Positions 34,394 to 44,495 are shown, counted from the first letter of the stretch. The stretch is DNA of 64,000 nucleotides from Streptomyces sp. 1331.2 (GCF_900199205.1 NZ_OBMJ01000001.1:2108001-2172000), one strand, 5' to 3'. The notes: generated from the sequence alone by a model not told the origin. Numbers and translations: made by a program.

Positions 34394-34464
34394 GGCGGCG
34401 CAGCAGCGAGCGGCAGGGCCTCCGTCCGGGGCCGGGGCCTGTCCGGCGGAGGTATCGATCCTGC

Positions 34465-34470
34465 TAGTGT
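34465..34470 (+). promoter_or_regulatory. Candidate -10 box
   Basis: TAGTGT 44 bp before the ATG of the CdaR/PucR gene. A -35 is not obvious. Confidence 0.4.
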
Positions 34471-34513
34471 GCTGCGCCGAAATACCAGGTCGCACGGGGG
34501 ATGGCAGGACGCG

Positions 34514-35629
34514 ATGACCGAGGAATTCGACCACGACATACCCGCCGAACTGGCCGAGGCGTACCTCGTCCTGCTCGCCGACGTCTCGCGCACCGGCCGG
34601 CTGCTGCGCCGGGACGAGCTGGAGGGCCTGCGCAAGCTCGGCGAGCACTGCGCCGAGGCCGGGTACGGCCTGCGCGAGGTGGTGTCGCACTGCCTGGCGG
34701 CGGCCCGGCGGGCCTGGCAGACGCTGCCCGGGGCGGCCTCCGCGAGCAGCGTCAACGAGCTGCGCCGGATGGTGGACGCCGTCCTGGCCGCCACCGACGC
34801 AGCACTGGCCGCGCTCGGCGAGGGCCATGAGCGCGCGCAGCGTCTGGCGGTCCGTCAGGAGGAGGCAGCCAGGCGGGAGTTCATCGACGACCTGCTGTTC
34901 GGCCGCAGCGAACTCGGCTTGCTCGCCGAGCGCGCGGAGCACTTCGGGCTGCGGCTGGCGGGCGCGTACACGGTGGCGGTCGCGGTGGGCGACGAGCCGT
35001 TCGCCGACGTCCATCCGCTGGTGCACCGGGTGGAGCGGGAGCTGGCCGGACGGTTCGGCGAGCGGGACGTCCTGCTGGCCAGCAAGGACGGCCGGCTGGT
35101 CTGCATCGCCCCGGACTCCGAGCGGGCCGTGCTGGACGCCTTCGCGGACCTGACGCTGCGCCCCGGCCCCGGCTACCGCCCGGTGCTGCGGGTCGCCACC
35201 GGGCGCCGGCACTCGGGGCCGAGCGGGGTGCCGCGCAGCTACGAGGAGGCGCTGGACGCGCTGGACTACGCGCAGCGCCTGGACCTGTCGGCCACCCATC
35301 TGAAGGCCGAGGAACTGCTGGTCTTCCCGGTGCTGATGCGCGACCGGGCGGCCATGGCGGACCTGGTGCGCAGCGTGCTCGGTCCGCTGACCGAGGCGCG
35401 CGGCGGCGCCCGTCCGCTGCTGGACACCATCGCGGTTCAGGCGGAGGCCGCGTACGTGAACGCGGAGGCGGCGCGCCGGCTGGGGCTGAGCGTGCGCACG
35501 CTCGGCTACCGGCTGGAGCGGATCAAGGCGCTCACGGGGTACGACCCTTCGGATGCGCTGCAGCGGTTCACGCTGGAGACGGCGGCGATGGGGGCCCGGC
35601 TGCTGAACTGGCCGGACCAGCCGCTCTGA
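34514..35629 (+). CDS. PucR/CdaR-family transcriptional regulator
   Basis: A 371-residue regulator. The first 120 residues are helical; a GGDEF-like CdaR middle domain follows (GAYTVAVAVGDEP; RPVLRVATGRRH), and the C-terminal PucR HTH (YVNAEAARRLGLSVRTLGYR, LTGYDPSDA) is clear. The ATG at 34514 has AGGAC upstream. Members activate catabolic or stress genes on sensing metabolites. The target is unknown; the gene is followed by a terminator and then the flotillin gene set. Confidence 0.87.
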   Translation: MTEEFDHDIPAELAEAYLVLLADVSRTGRLLRRDELEGLRKLGEHCAEAGYGLREVVSHCLAAARRAWQTLPGAASASSVNELRRMVDAVLAATDAALAALGEGHERAQRLAVRQEEAARREFIDDLLFGRSELGLLAERAEHFGLRLAGAYTVAVAVGDEPFADVHPLVHRVERELAGRFGERDVLLASKDGRLVCIAPDSERAVLDAFADLTLRPGPGYRPVLRVATGRRHSGPSGVPRSYEEALDALDYAQRLDLSATHLKAEELLVFPVLMRDRAAMADLVRSVLGPLTEARGGARPLLDTIAVQAEAAYVNAEAARRLGLSVRTLGYRLERIKALTGYDPSDALQRFTLETAAMGARLLNWPDQPL

Positions 35630-35636
35630 TTCCGGT

Positions 35637-35682
35637 GCCCCGACGGCCCATCGCCCCGACGGCCCAGCGCCCCGACAGCCCC
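35637..35682. repeat. Three tandem 16-bp repeats
   Basis: GCCCCGACGGCCCATC at 35637, again at 35653 (one change) and a shorter copy at 35669, directly after the CdaR/PucR gene. No function apparent. Confidence 0.7.
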
Positions 35683-35726
35683 GGCACCTCTGCCGGCCCG
35701 GCACGGCAAACCCGGAGGGCCGCTCT

Positions 35727-35764
35727 GCGACGGCCCGGCGACCGCCCTGTTGCCGGGCCGTCGC
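35727..35764 (+). terminator. Hairpin after the CdaR/PucR gene
   Basis: GCGACGGCCCGGC and GCCGGGCCGTCGC, 13 perfect pairs with a 12-base loop. Confidence 0.7.
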
Positions 35765-35901
35765 AATGTCTCGCGGGCCGCGCGTACCAGGGTGTCAAAA
35801 GGCCGTAAAGATTGCCGGATCCTGGCAATGTGCGGGGGCCGCCCACACTGTCATGATCTCCCCGGTGCCGAAGCACGGCGCCGGGGGAAAGGCGGGGGAG
35901 C

Positions 35902-36654
35902 GTGGCCGGATCGGGGGGATTCTTCGCGGCCGCGCTGGCCTTTCCGACGGCGCTGTTCAGCTTCGCACTGGTGGTGGTCGTCGGGTACTGGCTGCTGATG
36001 CTGCTCGGCGGACTGGGGTTCGACGCCCTGCACGGGGGACACGGCGTCGGACACCACGGGGGCGCCGGGCACGTCGGGCCGGCGGGTCACGCGGGTCACG
36101 TCGGGCACGGTGCCGGGGGGAACGGTGTCGGGGGGAACGGGGCCCACGGGACCAACGGGGGAAACGGCTCCCACCCGGGCCCCGGCCACCACGGGGGCGT
36201 GCTGGGCGCGCTGGGACTGGGCGGGGTGCCCGTGACGGTGGCGGTGTCGCTGCTGGTCGCGCTCGCCTGGTTCGTCAGCCTGGCCGGCACCGCGCTCACC
36301 TCGGGGGCGCCGGCGCGCGGCGGTGTGCTCGCCGGCGCGCTGGTCGCCTCCTGGGCGGGCACCCGGGTGCTGGTCAGGCCGCTGCGGCGGCTGTTCCCGG
36401 AGGACCGGCCGGTCACCCGGGGGGACTTCGTCGGCCGGGTCTGCGTGATCCGCACCGGCCGGGTGACCGCCGACTTCGGCCAGGCCGAGGTCACCGCCGG
36501 GGACGGCTCCACCGCGACCGTCCAGGTCCGTACCCCCACCCCCGAGCCGGGGCTCACCGCCGGACGGACCGCCCTGATCTTCGACTACGACGCCGAGGGC
36601 GAGCACTTCCTGGTGGCACCCTTCGACCCGTCGCCGCCGGGCATCATCCACTGA
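35902..36654 (+). CDS. Membrane protein with OB-like C-terminus (YqiJ/NfeD type)
   Basis: A 250-residue membrane protein. One helix near the N-terminus (FSFALVVVVGYWLLMLLGGL), a Gly/His-rich linker of about 55 residues (residues 45-100; more than ten His), then two more helices (TVAVSLLVALAWFVSLAGTA) and a C-terminal beta domain (GDFVGRVCVIRTGRVTADFG ... VQVRTPTPEPGL) of the OB-fold kind. Proteins like this sit beside flotillins and help place them in membrane microdomains. The GTG start is preceded by GGGGGA. The flotillin gene follows after 79 bp. The His-rich linker may bind metal. Confidence 0.75.
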   Translation: MAGSGGFFAAALAFPTALFSFALVVVVGYWLLMLLGGLGFDALHGGHGVGHHGGAGHVGPAGHAGHVGHGAGGNGVGGNGAHGTNGGNGSHPGPGHHGGVLGALGLGGVPVTVAVSLLVALAWFVSLAGTALTSGAPARGGVLAGALVASWAGTRVLVRPLRRLFPEDRPVTRGDFVGRVCVIRTGRVTADFGQAEVTAGDGSTATVQVRTPTPEPGLTAGRTALIFDYDAEGEHFLVAPFDPSPPGIIH

Positions 36655-36733
36655 CGTCTCGTCAGATTCCGGCATTCTCGCGCCACTTCACACCGCTTCG
36701 CACCAACTCGCCATCTCGTCAAAGGACTCCGTG

Positions 36734-38752
36734 ATGGACACCATCGCCGTGGGTTTCGGCGTTCTCGTCGCCGTCGTGCTGCTCATCGTGCTCGCCGTGC
36801 TGCTGTTCGTGGGCCGCCTGTTCCAGAAGGTCGAGCAGGGCAAGGCCCTGATCGTCTCCCGGACGAAGAAGGTGGACGTCACCTTCACCGGTGCGATCGT
36901 CCTGCCGATCCTGCACAAGGCCGAGCTGATGGACATCACCGCGAAGACGGTGGAGATCCACCGGGCCGGCCGGGACGGCCTGATCTGCCGGGACAACATC
37001 CGTGCCGACATCCGGATCTCCTTCTTCGTCCGGGTGAACAAGACCGTCGAGGACGTCATCAAGGTGGCGCAGTCGATCGGCACCGCCCGGGCCAGCGACC
37101 CGCAGGCGATCCAGGACTTCTTCGCCGCGAAGTTCGCCGAGGCGCTCAAGACCGTCGGCAAGCAGCTGGACTTCACCGATCTGTACACCCACCGGCACGA
37201 GTTCCGGGACCAGATCATCGCGGTCATCGGCACCGACCTCAACGGCTACACCTTGGAGGACGCGGCCATCGACCATCTGGAACAGACGCCGATGAGCCAG
37301 CTGGACGCCGACAACATCCTGGACGCCCAGGGCATCCGCAAGATCACCGAGCTGACCGCGATCGAGCACGTGCGCACCAACGAGTACCAGCGCACCGAGG
37401 AGAAGGAGATCACCCGGCAGAACGTGGACGCCCGGGAGACCGTCCTGGAGCTCGAACGGCGCCAGGCCGACGCCGAGATCCGCCAGCGCCGCGAGATCGA
37501 GACCCTGCGGGCCAAGGAGGACGCGGTGATCGCCCGGGTGCAGGAGGAGGAGCGGCTCAACGCGCAGACCGCCTTCCTGCGCACCGAGGAAGTACTCGGC
37601 GTGCAGCGGGAGAACCAGGCCCGCGAGGTCGCGGTGGCGCAGAAGAACCGCGAGCGGGTGATCGCGGTGGAGAACGAGCGGATCGAGCGGGACCGCCTGC
37701 TGGAGGTCGTCGGCCGCGAGCGGGAGACCGAGCTCGCCACGATCGCCAAGACGAAGGAGGTCGAGTCCGCCAAGCGGGAGGTCGCGGACGTGGTCCGCGA
37801 GCGGGTCGCGGTGGACCGCACCGTCGCCGAGCAGGAGGAGGCCGTCAAGACGCTGCGCACCACCGAGGAGGCCGAGCGGGTCCGCAAGGCCGTGGTCATC
37901 CAGGCCGAGGCGGAGGCGCAGGAGAAGCTCGTCAAGGACATCAAGGCCGCCGAGGCCGCCGAGCAGGCCGCCGCCCACAAGGCCCGCGAGGCGCTGGTGC
38001 TGGCCGAGGCCCGGCAGCGGGCCGCCGAGCTGGACGCGTCCGCCAAGGTCCGGCTGGCCGAGGGCATCCGGGCGGAGGCCGCCGCCGAGGGCCTGGCCCG
38101 CGTGCAGGTACGGGAGCAGGAGGCCGCGGCGGTGGAGAAGGTGGGCCGCGCCGAGGCCGCCGTGCAGGCCGAGAAGGCCAAGGCCGGCGCGCTGGAGGTC
38201 GGTGCCAGGCTGAAGGCCGAGGCCGAGGGCCTGACCGAGAAGGCCGCGGCGATGGCCAAGCTGGACGAGGCCTCGCGCGGGCACGAGGAGTACCGGCTGC
38301 GGCTGGCTGCCGAGAAGGACGTCCGGCTGGCCGGGCTGGACGCGCAGCGGCAGATCGCCGAGGCGCAGGCGGCCCTGGTCGCGGCCGGCCTGGAGAAGGC
38401 GAAGATCGACATCGTCGGCGGGGACTCGGTGTTCTTCGACCGGCTGGTGCAGTCGGTGACGGCCGGCAAGAGCGTGGACGCCTTCGTCGGACACTCGCAG
38501 ACCGCGCAGGCGCTGGCCGGCCCGTGGCTGGACGGCCGGGCCGACTTCACCGAGGACCTGACCCGGGTGCTGTCCTCCGTCTCCACGGCGGACGTGCAGA
38601 ACCTGACGGTGTCCGCGCTGCTGATGAAACTGATCGGCTCGGGGAACGGCGAGCAGGCCGGGCAGCTGAGCCGACTGCTGGACTCGGCGCGCAAGCTCGG
38701 CATCGCCGAGACCCCGATCGGGGCGCAGGCCACCGCGAACGGCAGCAAGTAG
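36734..38752 (+). CDS. Flotillin-family protein (YqiK-like)
   Basis: A 672-residue membrane-anchored SPFH protein. N-terminal helix GVLVAVVLLIVLAVLLFVG, then the SPFH/PHB domain (about 30-190, VEIHRAGRDGLICRDNIRAD). A coiled coil of over 300 residues rich in Glu, Arg and Ala (LERRQADAEIRQRREIETLR) is followed by a C-terminal globular part. Flotillins form oligomeric rafts in the membrane. The gene follows an OB-like membrane protein and precedes a giant AAA ATPase by 30 bp, so all three are probably made together. A ribosome binding site (AAAGGA) favours the ATG at 36734. Confidence 0.92.
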   Translation: MDTIAVGFGVLVAVVLLIVLAVLLFVGRLFQKVEQGKALIVSRTKKVDVTFTGAIVLPILHKAELMDITAKTVEIHRAGRDGLICRDNIRADIRISFFVRVNKTVEDVIKVAQSIGTARASDPQAIQDFFAAKFAEALKTVGKQLDFTDLYTHRHEFRDQIIAVIGTDLNGYTLEDAAIDHLEQTPMSQLDADNILDAQGIRKITELTAIEHVRTNEYQRTEEKEITRQNVDARETVLELERRQADAEIRQRREIETLRAKEDAVIARVQEEERLNAQTAFLRTEEVLGVQRENQAREVAVAQKNRERVIAVENERIERDRLLEVVGRERETELATIAKTKEVESAKREVADVVRERVAVDRTVAEQEEAVKTLRTTEEAERVRKAVVIQAEAEAQEKLVKDIKAAEAAEQAAAHKAREALVLAEARQRAAELDASAKVRLAEGIRAEAAAEGLARVQVREQEAAAVEKVGRAEAAVQAEKAKAGALEVGARLKAEAEGLTEKAAAMAKLDEASRGHEEYRLRLAAEKDVRLAGLDAQRQIAEAQAALVAAGLEKAKIDIVGGDSVFFDRLVQSVTAGKSVDAFVGHSQTAQALAGPWLDGRADFTEDLTRVLSSVSTADVQNLTVSALLMKLIGSGNGEQAGQLSRLLDSARKLGIAETPIGAQATANGSK

Positions 38753-38782
38753 CCAACCCGCCGAACAGCTGAGGAACTGACC

Positions 38783-41700
38783 GTGGACGCCCTCGACGAC
38801 GCCCGGCTCGACGCCGGCACCTACGAGGTCCTGCGCGACCGGCTCGCCCGGGCTGCCGCCGAACTCGCCGACCGCGCACGGGCGTTGAACGCCCGCCGGG
38901 TCGAGGAGTTCGGCGGCGGGGAGCTGCGGCTCACCGGCACCGGGCGGCTGACCACCGCCCGGGCCTGCCTCCCGCAGGACCTCACCGCCGTCGGCGGGCT
39001 GCTGCTGCTCGGCACCCGGCCCGACACCACCGCCGGGGACACCACCGGCGGACTCGGCCTGCACCGCCCCGACCTCTCCCCCGCCCCCGCCGAGGGCACC
39101 CTGCTGGACGACCCCCGGCTGCGCCAGGACCTCGCCGACCTGCGCCGCTACTTCCGAGACGCCCGCCTGGAGCGGCTGCGCCCGGTGGCGGGCCGGCTGC
39201 TCGCCGTCTTCCGCACCGGCCCCGCCGCCACCGACGTCCGGGTGCTGCGCTGGCGCCTGGACGACGGCGCCGACGACGCCCGGCCCGCCTACCTGGACGG
39301 GCGCGGCGAGCGCGACCACACCCCCGCCGACGGGCAGCAGCTCCCCTGGACGGCACTGACCCGCGACGACCAGCTCCCCGCCGGCCCCGGCCGCCCGCCC
39401 CGCGCCGACCTGGCCGGCGAGCTGCACCTGGGCGTCGACGGCGGCCGGCTGACCCTCGCCACCCCGGACGGCCGGGAGCTGCACCACGAGCCGCTGGCCG
39501 AGGCCCTGCAGACCCTCGCCGACGCGCAGATCGCCCACGCCCGGCTGGGCACCCTGCTGCTGGTGCGGGTGCGCCCGTACCAGGAGGAGACCGTCCGGCA
39601 CCTGGTGGTGCACCTGCCCACCGGCACCGTCACCCGGATCGACGCGCTCGGCCAGGCCTGCCTGCGGCTGCCCGCCGACCAGGGCGTGGCCTTCCCCGGC
39701 GGCTGCCACCTGGTGGACGGCACCGTGCGCACCTTCGACCAGCCGGTGGACGGCCTGGTGTACGAGCGCACCGTGCTCTCGCCCAACGGCGAGGACGTGC
39801 TGTACGAGTTCCGCTCCCCCGCCGACGGCCGCGCCCTGCTCCAGCCGTACAACAGCGTCCGCCAGGAGGCCGCCGCCCCGCTGCCCTGCCAGGGCTACGC
39901 GCTGCTCGCCGACGGCACCCTGATCGCGCTGCGCCCGGCCGAGGACGGGCCCGCCCGGCTGCACCCCGTCCAGCTCTGGCGGACCCCGTTCACCAGCGAG
40001 CGTTTCGCCGCCCGACAGCCGCCCGGCACCGGGCCCTTGGCCCGGATCGGCAACGCCGACCTGGTCCGCGCCCTGGCCGACTGCCTCGCCCTCGCCCGGC
40101 TCGCCGCGGCCGGCGCCGACACCCCGGCCGGCCACCGGGCCGTGCTCGCCGCCTGCACCCGCACCGCCGACCGGCACCACTGGCTCGGCCAGGACGGCCT
40201 CGGCGACCTCGCCGCACCGCTCGCCGAGATCCGCGACACCGCCCGCCGGGTCATCGCCGAGTACGAGGCCGTCGCCCAGCTCACCGCGCACGCCGCCCGG
40301 CAGACCGAGGAGGCCGCCGAGCACGTCGAGGGCCTGCTGCGCACCGCCCGCGGCGAGACCCTGGCCGACGCCGCCGAGTGGGTCGACCGGCTCGCCGGGC
40401 TGCGCCGCGCCCAGGGCCGGGTCGAGGCACTGCGCGACCTGCCGCGCGCCGACCCGCAGCGGATCGACGCGCTCGCCGCGCACCTCGCCGAGGGCCTGAC
40501 GGAGGCCGCCGGCCGGGCCGTCGGCCAACTCGCCGAGCCCACGGCCTTCGCCCCGCACCGGCGCCGGGCCGCCGAACTGGCCGAGGCCTGCGCCGTCATC
40601 GCCACCGCCGCCGAGGCCGAGCCGCTGAGCGGCGAACTCACCGCCCAGGGCGAGGCGTTGCAGACCGTCTCGGAGCTGGTCGGCACCCTCGACCTGGCCG
40701 ACGCCACCACCCGGACCGCGATCCTGGACCGGCTCGCCGACGTGCTCGGGCTGCTCAATCGGGCCCGGGCCGCGCTCACCGTGCGCCGCCGGGAACTGCG
40801 CACCCGCGAGGCCGCCGCCGAGTTCGCCGCCGAGACGGCCCTGCTCGGCCAGGCCGCCACCGCCGCGCTCGCCGCCGCCGACACCCCCGAGGCCTGCGAC
40901 GACCAGCTCGGCCGACTCCTGCTGCGGATCGAGCAGTTGGAGACCCGCTTCGCCGACGCCGACCCGGCCCTCGGCGAACACCTCGCCCAGCGGCGCACCG
41001 AGCTCCACGACGCGCTCACCGCCCGCCGCCAGCACCTGCTGGAGGAACGGGCCCGCCGCGCCGACCGGCTGGCCGCCTCCGCCGAGCGCATCCTGGACAC
41101 CCTGCACCGGCGGCTGACCGCACTGTCCACCACGGCCGAGATCGACGCCGCCCTCGCCGCCGACCCGACGGCCGTCAAACTCCGCGACCTGGCCGCCCAG
41201 TTGACCGCGCTCGGCGACCGGGTCCGGGCCGAGGAGCTGACCGGCCGGCTGCGCGCCGCCCGCGGCCGGGCCCACCGCGCCCTGCGCGACCGCGCCGAGC
41301 TCGCCGGGGACGGCCCGGGCACCCTGCGGCTGGGCCGGCACCTGTTCGGTGTGACCACCCAGCGGCCCGAACTCGCCCTCGTCCCCTGGCGCGGACGCCC
41401 CGCCTTCACCCTGACCGGCACCGCCTACCGCTCCCCCGTCACCGACCCGGCCTTCGCCGCCACCGAACGCTACTGGGACCGCCCGCTGCCCTCGGAGACC
41501 CCGGGGCTCTACCGCGCCGAATACCTCGCCGCGAGCCTGCTGCTGGCAGCCGCACCGGGCACGCTCGCCGCCGACGCGGACCCGGCGGAGCTGCTGGAGC
41601 ACGTCCGGCGGGCCGCCGAACAGCGCCCGGACGAGGGCTACCAGCGCGGTGTGCACGACCACGACGCGGCGCTGCTGCTCCACGCCCTGCTCCGACTCGA

Positions 41701-43537
41701 CGCCGAGGCCGGGCTGTTGCGCCACCCTGCGCGGGCCCGGGCGGCCGCACAGCTGTACTGGGCGCACGGCGCCGACGCGCGGCAGCGGCTGCTCTGGCAC
41801 ACCCGGGCCCGCTCGCTCGGGCTCGCCCGGGAGGCCTTCGGCGGCGCCCCGGCACCGCAGGCGCAGGCGGCGCTGGACGCCCTGGCCGCCGAACTGTCGG
41901 CCGCGGTCGCCGAGTTCGTGCCGGACGCGGCCGGATCCGAGACCGTGGGATCCCCGGCAGCAGGGCCGTACCTGGTGGCCGAACTCGCCTCCACCGCACC
42001 CGCGTTCGCCTACTCGGCGGGCGCCGCCGCACTGCTCGACAAGTTCCGCGCCGCCCCCGAGTCGGCCGGCCTCACCGAGGCACTGGCCGCGCTGCCCGAC
42101 GAGCCCGCCCTGTTGCCCGTACGGCGCCAACTCGCCGCGGCCTGGCTGGCGGCGGGCGCCGCCGACGCCGAGCCGGGAGACCTCGCCGAGGCCGCCGCCG
42201 CACTGCTCTGCCCCTCGCTGCCGCGCCGGCCGGTCGAGGGCGCCGTCGGCACCCGGGTCACCGGACTGCTCGGCGACCACCCGCGGCTGACCGGCGGCAC
42301 GCTCGACCTCCGGCTGGACGAACTACTCTGCCGGGTCCGGGAGTTCGAGGCCGTCGAGGCACCCGGCCACCGCGCCTACCAGCGACTGCGCGGCGACCTG
42401 CTGGCCGCCGAACACGCCCGGCTGCGGCTCGACCAGTACCGGCCCGCCCCGCTCAACGGCTTCGTCCGCAACCGGCTGATCGACCAGGTGTACCTGCCGC
42501 TGATCGGTGACAACCTCGCCAAGCAGCTCGGCACGGCGGACTCCGGCGGGCCGGTCGACCGCAGCGGCCTGCTGCTGCTGGTCTCCCCACCCGGCTACGG
42601 CAAGACCACCCTGGTCGAGTACCTCGCCGAACGGCTGGGCCTGCTGCTGGTCACCGTCAGCGGCCCGGCCCTCGGCCACCGGGTCACCTCGCTGGACCCG
42701 GCCGAGGCCCCCGACGCCACCTCCCGGCGCGAGGTCGAGAAGCTCAACTTCGCCCTGCACGCGGGCGACAACGTGCTGCTCTACCTGGACGACGTCCAGC
42801 ACACCTCGCCCGAGTTCCTGCAGCGCTTCATCCCGCTGTGCGACGCCCAGCGCCGCATCGACGGCGTGCAGGACGGCGAGGCCCGCGAGTGGGACCTGCG
42901 CGGCAGGCGCTTCGCCGTGGTGATGGCCGCCAACCCGTACACCGAGTCCGGGCGGCTGTTCCGGCTGCCCGACATGCTCGCCAACCGCGCCGACGTCTGG
43001 AACCTCGGCGACGCCGTCGCCGGGCGCCAGGACCTCTTCGCGCTCAGCTTCGTCGAGAACGCGCTGCCCGCCAACGCCCACCTGGCCCCGCTCGCCACCG
43101 CCGAACGCGCCGACCTGGACACCCTGCTCGCCCGCGCGGCCGGCACCCCGGGCGGGCAGCTCACGGGCGCCTGGCCGGCCGCCGAGACCGAGCGGATGAC
43201 CGCCGTCCTGGCCGGCCTGCTGCACCTGCGCTCCACCGTCCTGGCCGTCAACCGCGCCTACCTCGACTCCGCCGCCCAGGACGACCGCACCCGCACCGAG
43301 CCCCCCTTCCTCCTCCAGGGCTCGTACCGCAACATGGCCAAACTCGCCCAGCGCCTCGACCCCGCCCTCACCCGGCCCGAGCTCGACGCCCTGCTCACCG
43401 ACCACTACCGCGCCGAGGCGCAGCCGCTGGGCGCCGACGCGGAGGCGCAGCTGCTGAAGCTCGCCGAGCTGCGCGGCACGCTGACGCCCGAGCAGGCGAA
43501 GCGGTGGGAGGAGCTGAAGCGCACCTGGCGGGGCTGA
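38783..43537 (+). CDS. Giant AAA ATPase next to flotillin
   Basis: A 1584-residue protein. Residues about 1-420 are a beta-rich region with WRLDDGADD and RTFDQPVDGLVYERT segments. About 430-900 form a long helical/coiled-coil arm, and a C-terminal AAA domain has Walker A PPGYGKTT (1269-1276) and Walker B LLYLDD (1331-1337). Homologues in other phyla, also next to flotillin genes, are annotated 'DNA repair ATPase', a name without experimental basis that I know of. GTG start, GAGGAA upstream. The gene ends 100 bp before the methyltransferase gene. Its job, from context, is probably remodelling work at a flotillin membrane platform (inference). Confidence 0.8.
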   Translation: MDALDDARLDAGTYEVLRDRLARAAAELADRARALNARRVEEFGGGELRLTGTGRLTTARACLPQDLTAVGGLLLLGTRPDTTAGDTTGGLGLHRPDLSPAPAEGTLLDDPRLRQDLADLRRYFRDARLERLRPVAGRLLAVFRTGPAATDVRVLRWRLDDGADDARPAYLDGRGERDHTPADGQQLPWTALTRDDQLPAGPGRPPRADLAGELHLGVDGGRLTLATPDGRELHHEPLAEALQTLADAQIAHARLGTLLLVRVRPYQEETVRHLVVHLPTGTVTRIDALGQACLRLPADQGVAFPGGCHLVDGTVRTFDQPVDGLVYERTVLSPNGEDVLYEFRSPADGRALLQPYNSVRQEAAAPLPCQGYALLADGTLIALRPAEDGPARLHPVQLWRTPFTSERFAARQPPGTGPLARIGNADLVRALADCLALARLAAAGADTPAGHRAVLAACTRTADRHHWLGQDGLGDLAAPLAEIRDTARRVIAEYEAVAQLTAHAARQTEEAAEHVEGLLRTARGETLADAAEWVDRLAGLRRAQGRVEALRDLPRADPQRIDALAAHLAEGLTEAAGRAVGQLAEPTAFAPHRRRAAELAEACAVIATAAEAEPLSGELTAQGEALQTVSELVGTLDLADATTRTAILDRLADVLGLLNRARAALTVRRRELRTREAAAEFAAETALLGQAATAALAAADTPEACDDQLGRLLLRIEQLETRFADADPALGEHLAQRRTELHDALTARRQHLLEERARRADRLAASAERILDTLHRRLTALSTTAEIDAALAADPTAVKLRDLAAQLTALGDRVRAEELTGRLRAARGRAHRALRDRAELAGDGPGTLRLGRHLFGVTTQRPELALVPWRGRPAFTLTGTAYRSPVTDPAFAATERYWDRPLPSETPGLYRAEYLAASLLLAAAPGTLAADADPAELLEHVRRAAEQRPDEGYQRGVHDHDAALLLHALLRLDAEAGLLRHPARARAAAQLYWAHGADARQRLLWHTRARSLGLAREAFGGAPAPQAQAALDALAAELSAAVAEFVPDAAGSETVGSPAAGPYLVAELASTAPAFAYSAGAAALLDKFRAAPESAGLTEALAALPDEPALLPVRRQLAAAWLAAGAADAEPGDLAEAAAALLCPSLPRRPVEGAVGTRVTGLLGDHPRLTGGTLDLRLDELLCRVREFEAVEAPGHRAYQRLRGDLLAAEHARLRLDQYRPAPLNGFVRNRLIDQVYLPLIGDNLAKQLGTADSGGPVDRSGLLLLVSPPGYGKTTLVEYLAERLGLLLVTVSGPALGHRVTSLDPAEAPDATSRREVEKLNFALHAGDNVLLYLDDVQHTSPEFLQRFIPLCDAQRRIDGVQDGEAREWDLRGRRFAVVMAANPYTESGRLFRLPDMLANRADVWNLGDAVAGRQDLFALSFVENALPANAHLAPLATAERADLDTLLARAAGTPGGQLTGAWPAAETERMTAVLAGLLHLRSTVLAVNRAYLDSAAQDDRTRTEPPFLLQGSYRNMAKLAQRLDPALTRPELDALLTDHYRAEAQPLGADAEAQLLKLAELRGTLTPEQAKRWEELKRTWRG

Positions 43538-43640
43538 GCCCCGCAGACCTGCCAGTCCTACAGCCCTACGAACCCTCCCGGCGGGGCATTCCCCGTGGCG
43601 CCGCCGGGAGCAGCCGCCCACCCGCCGCTAGCGTGTCCGC

Positions 43641-44495
43641 ATGGGCGCTCAGGAACTCGATCTCACCGGGCTGCGCCGGGTGTACGGGCGGGCCGGGAGC
43701 CGGTGGTTCTACACCCGGGTCGCGCGCAACGCCCGGCACTGGGGCTGGACGGAGCCGGGTCAGTCGAAGTGGCGGCTGTGGCGGGCGCAGCGGCAGCTGG
43801 AGGACGTGCTCGGCCGCAAGCTGGCGCTGCCGCCCGGGTCACGGGTGCTGGACGCCGGCTGCGGGGCGGGCGTGGTGGCCCGGGCGATGGCGGCGCGGTT
43901 CGGGCTGCTGGTCACCGGGGTCGACGTGCTGGACTTCCACCTCGCCGAGGCCCGCCGGCTGAGCGAGCGGGCCCGACTCGCCGACCGGACCGCCTTCTCC
44001 TGGGGCGACTACCACCGGCTCCCCTTCTCCGACGGCGAGTTCGACGGCGCCTACTCGATGGAGACGCTCGTCCACTCCTACGACCCGCCCCGCGCACTCG
44101 CCGAGCTGCACCGGGTGCTGCGCCCCGGCGGACGGCTGGTGCTGCTCGGCCCGATGAGCACCGACTCCCTGGACGAACTTCCGTCGCACGCCCGGGGGTT
44201 GCTCGAACCGTACCTGGACGCGATGGTGATGACCGGCGCCAAGCTGTACCACGCCCGCAACCTGCCGCAGCTGCTCACCGGGGCCGGCTTCGAGGTCGAG
44301 GAGGCGCTGGACGCGACGGCGTACTACACGCCCACCACCGAGGCCGTGCACACCTACTTCCGTCTGCCGTGGGAGCTGCTGCGCCGTGTCGGCGACCCGG
44401 CGAAGTGGCTCAATCTCCGCTCCACGGTGGAGATGTACGGCGTGCGCGAGTACGTCGCCTGGTACGTTCACACCGCCGTCAAGCCACCGAGGTGA
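43641..44495 (+). CDS. SAM-dependent methyltransferase
   Basis: A 284-residue class I methyltransferase with motif I VLDAGCGAG (69-77), an acidic ribose-binding residue after VTGVD, and motif GRLVLLGPM. Its domain order resembles sterol/small-molecule C- and O-methyltransferases. TAGCGT lies seven bases before the ATG (43628-43633), so the mRNA is likely leaderless. The substrate is unknown. It is followed after 18 bp by a remnant of a Rieske oxygenase gene, with which it may once have formed a pathway. Confidence 0.85.
   Translation: MGAQELDLTGLRRVYGRAGSRWFYTRVARNARHWGWTEPGQSKWRLWRAQRQLEDVLGRKLALPPGSRVLDAGCGAGVVARAMAARFGLLVTGVDVLDFHLAEARRLSERARLADRTAFSWGDYHRLPFSDGEFDGAYSMETLVHSYDPPRALAELHRVLRPGGRLVLLGPMSTDSLDELPSHARGLLEPYLDAMVMTGAKLYHARNLPQLLTGAGFEVEEALDATAYYTPTTEAVHTYFRLPWELLRRVGDPAKWLNLRSTVEMYGVREYVAWYVHTAVKPPR

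Noticed and set aside
36719..42280. Open frame of 1853 codons on the minus strand
   Set aside because: Antisense to the flotillin and ATPase genes. Composition (Gly, Gln, Leu, Val) is that of a complement frame in GC-rich DNA, with no domain.
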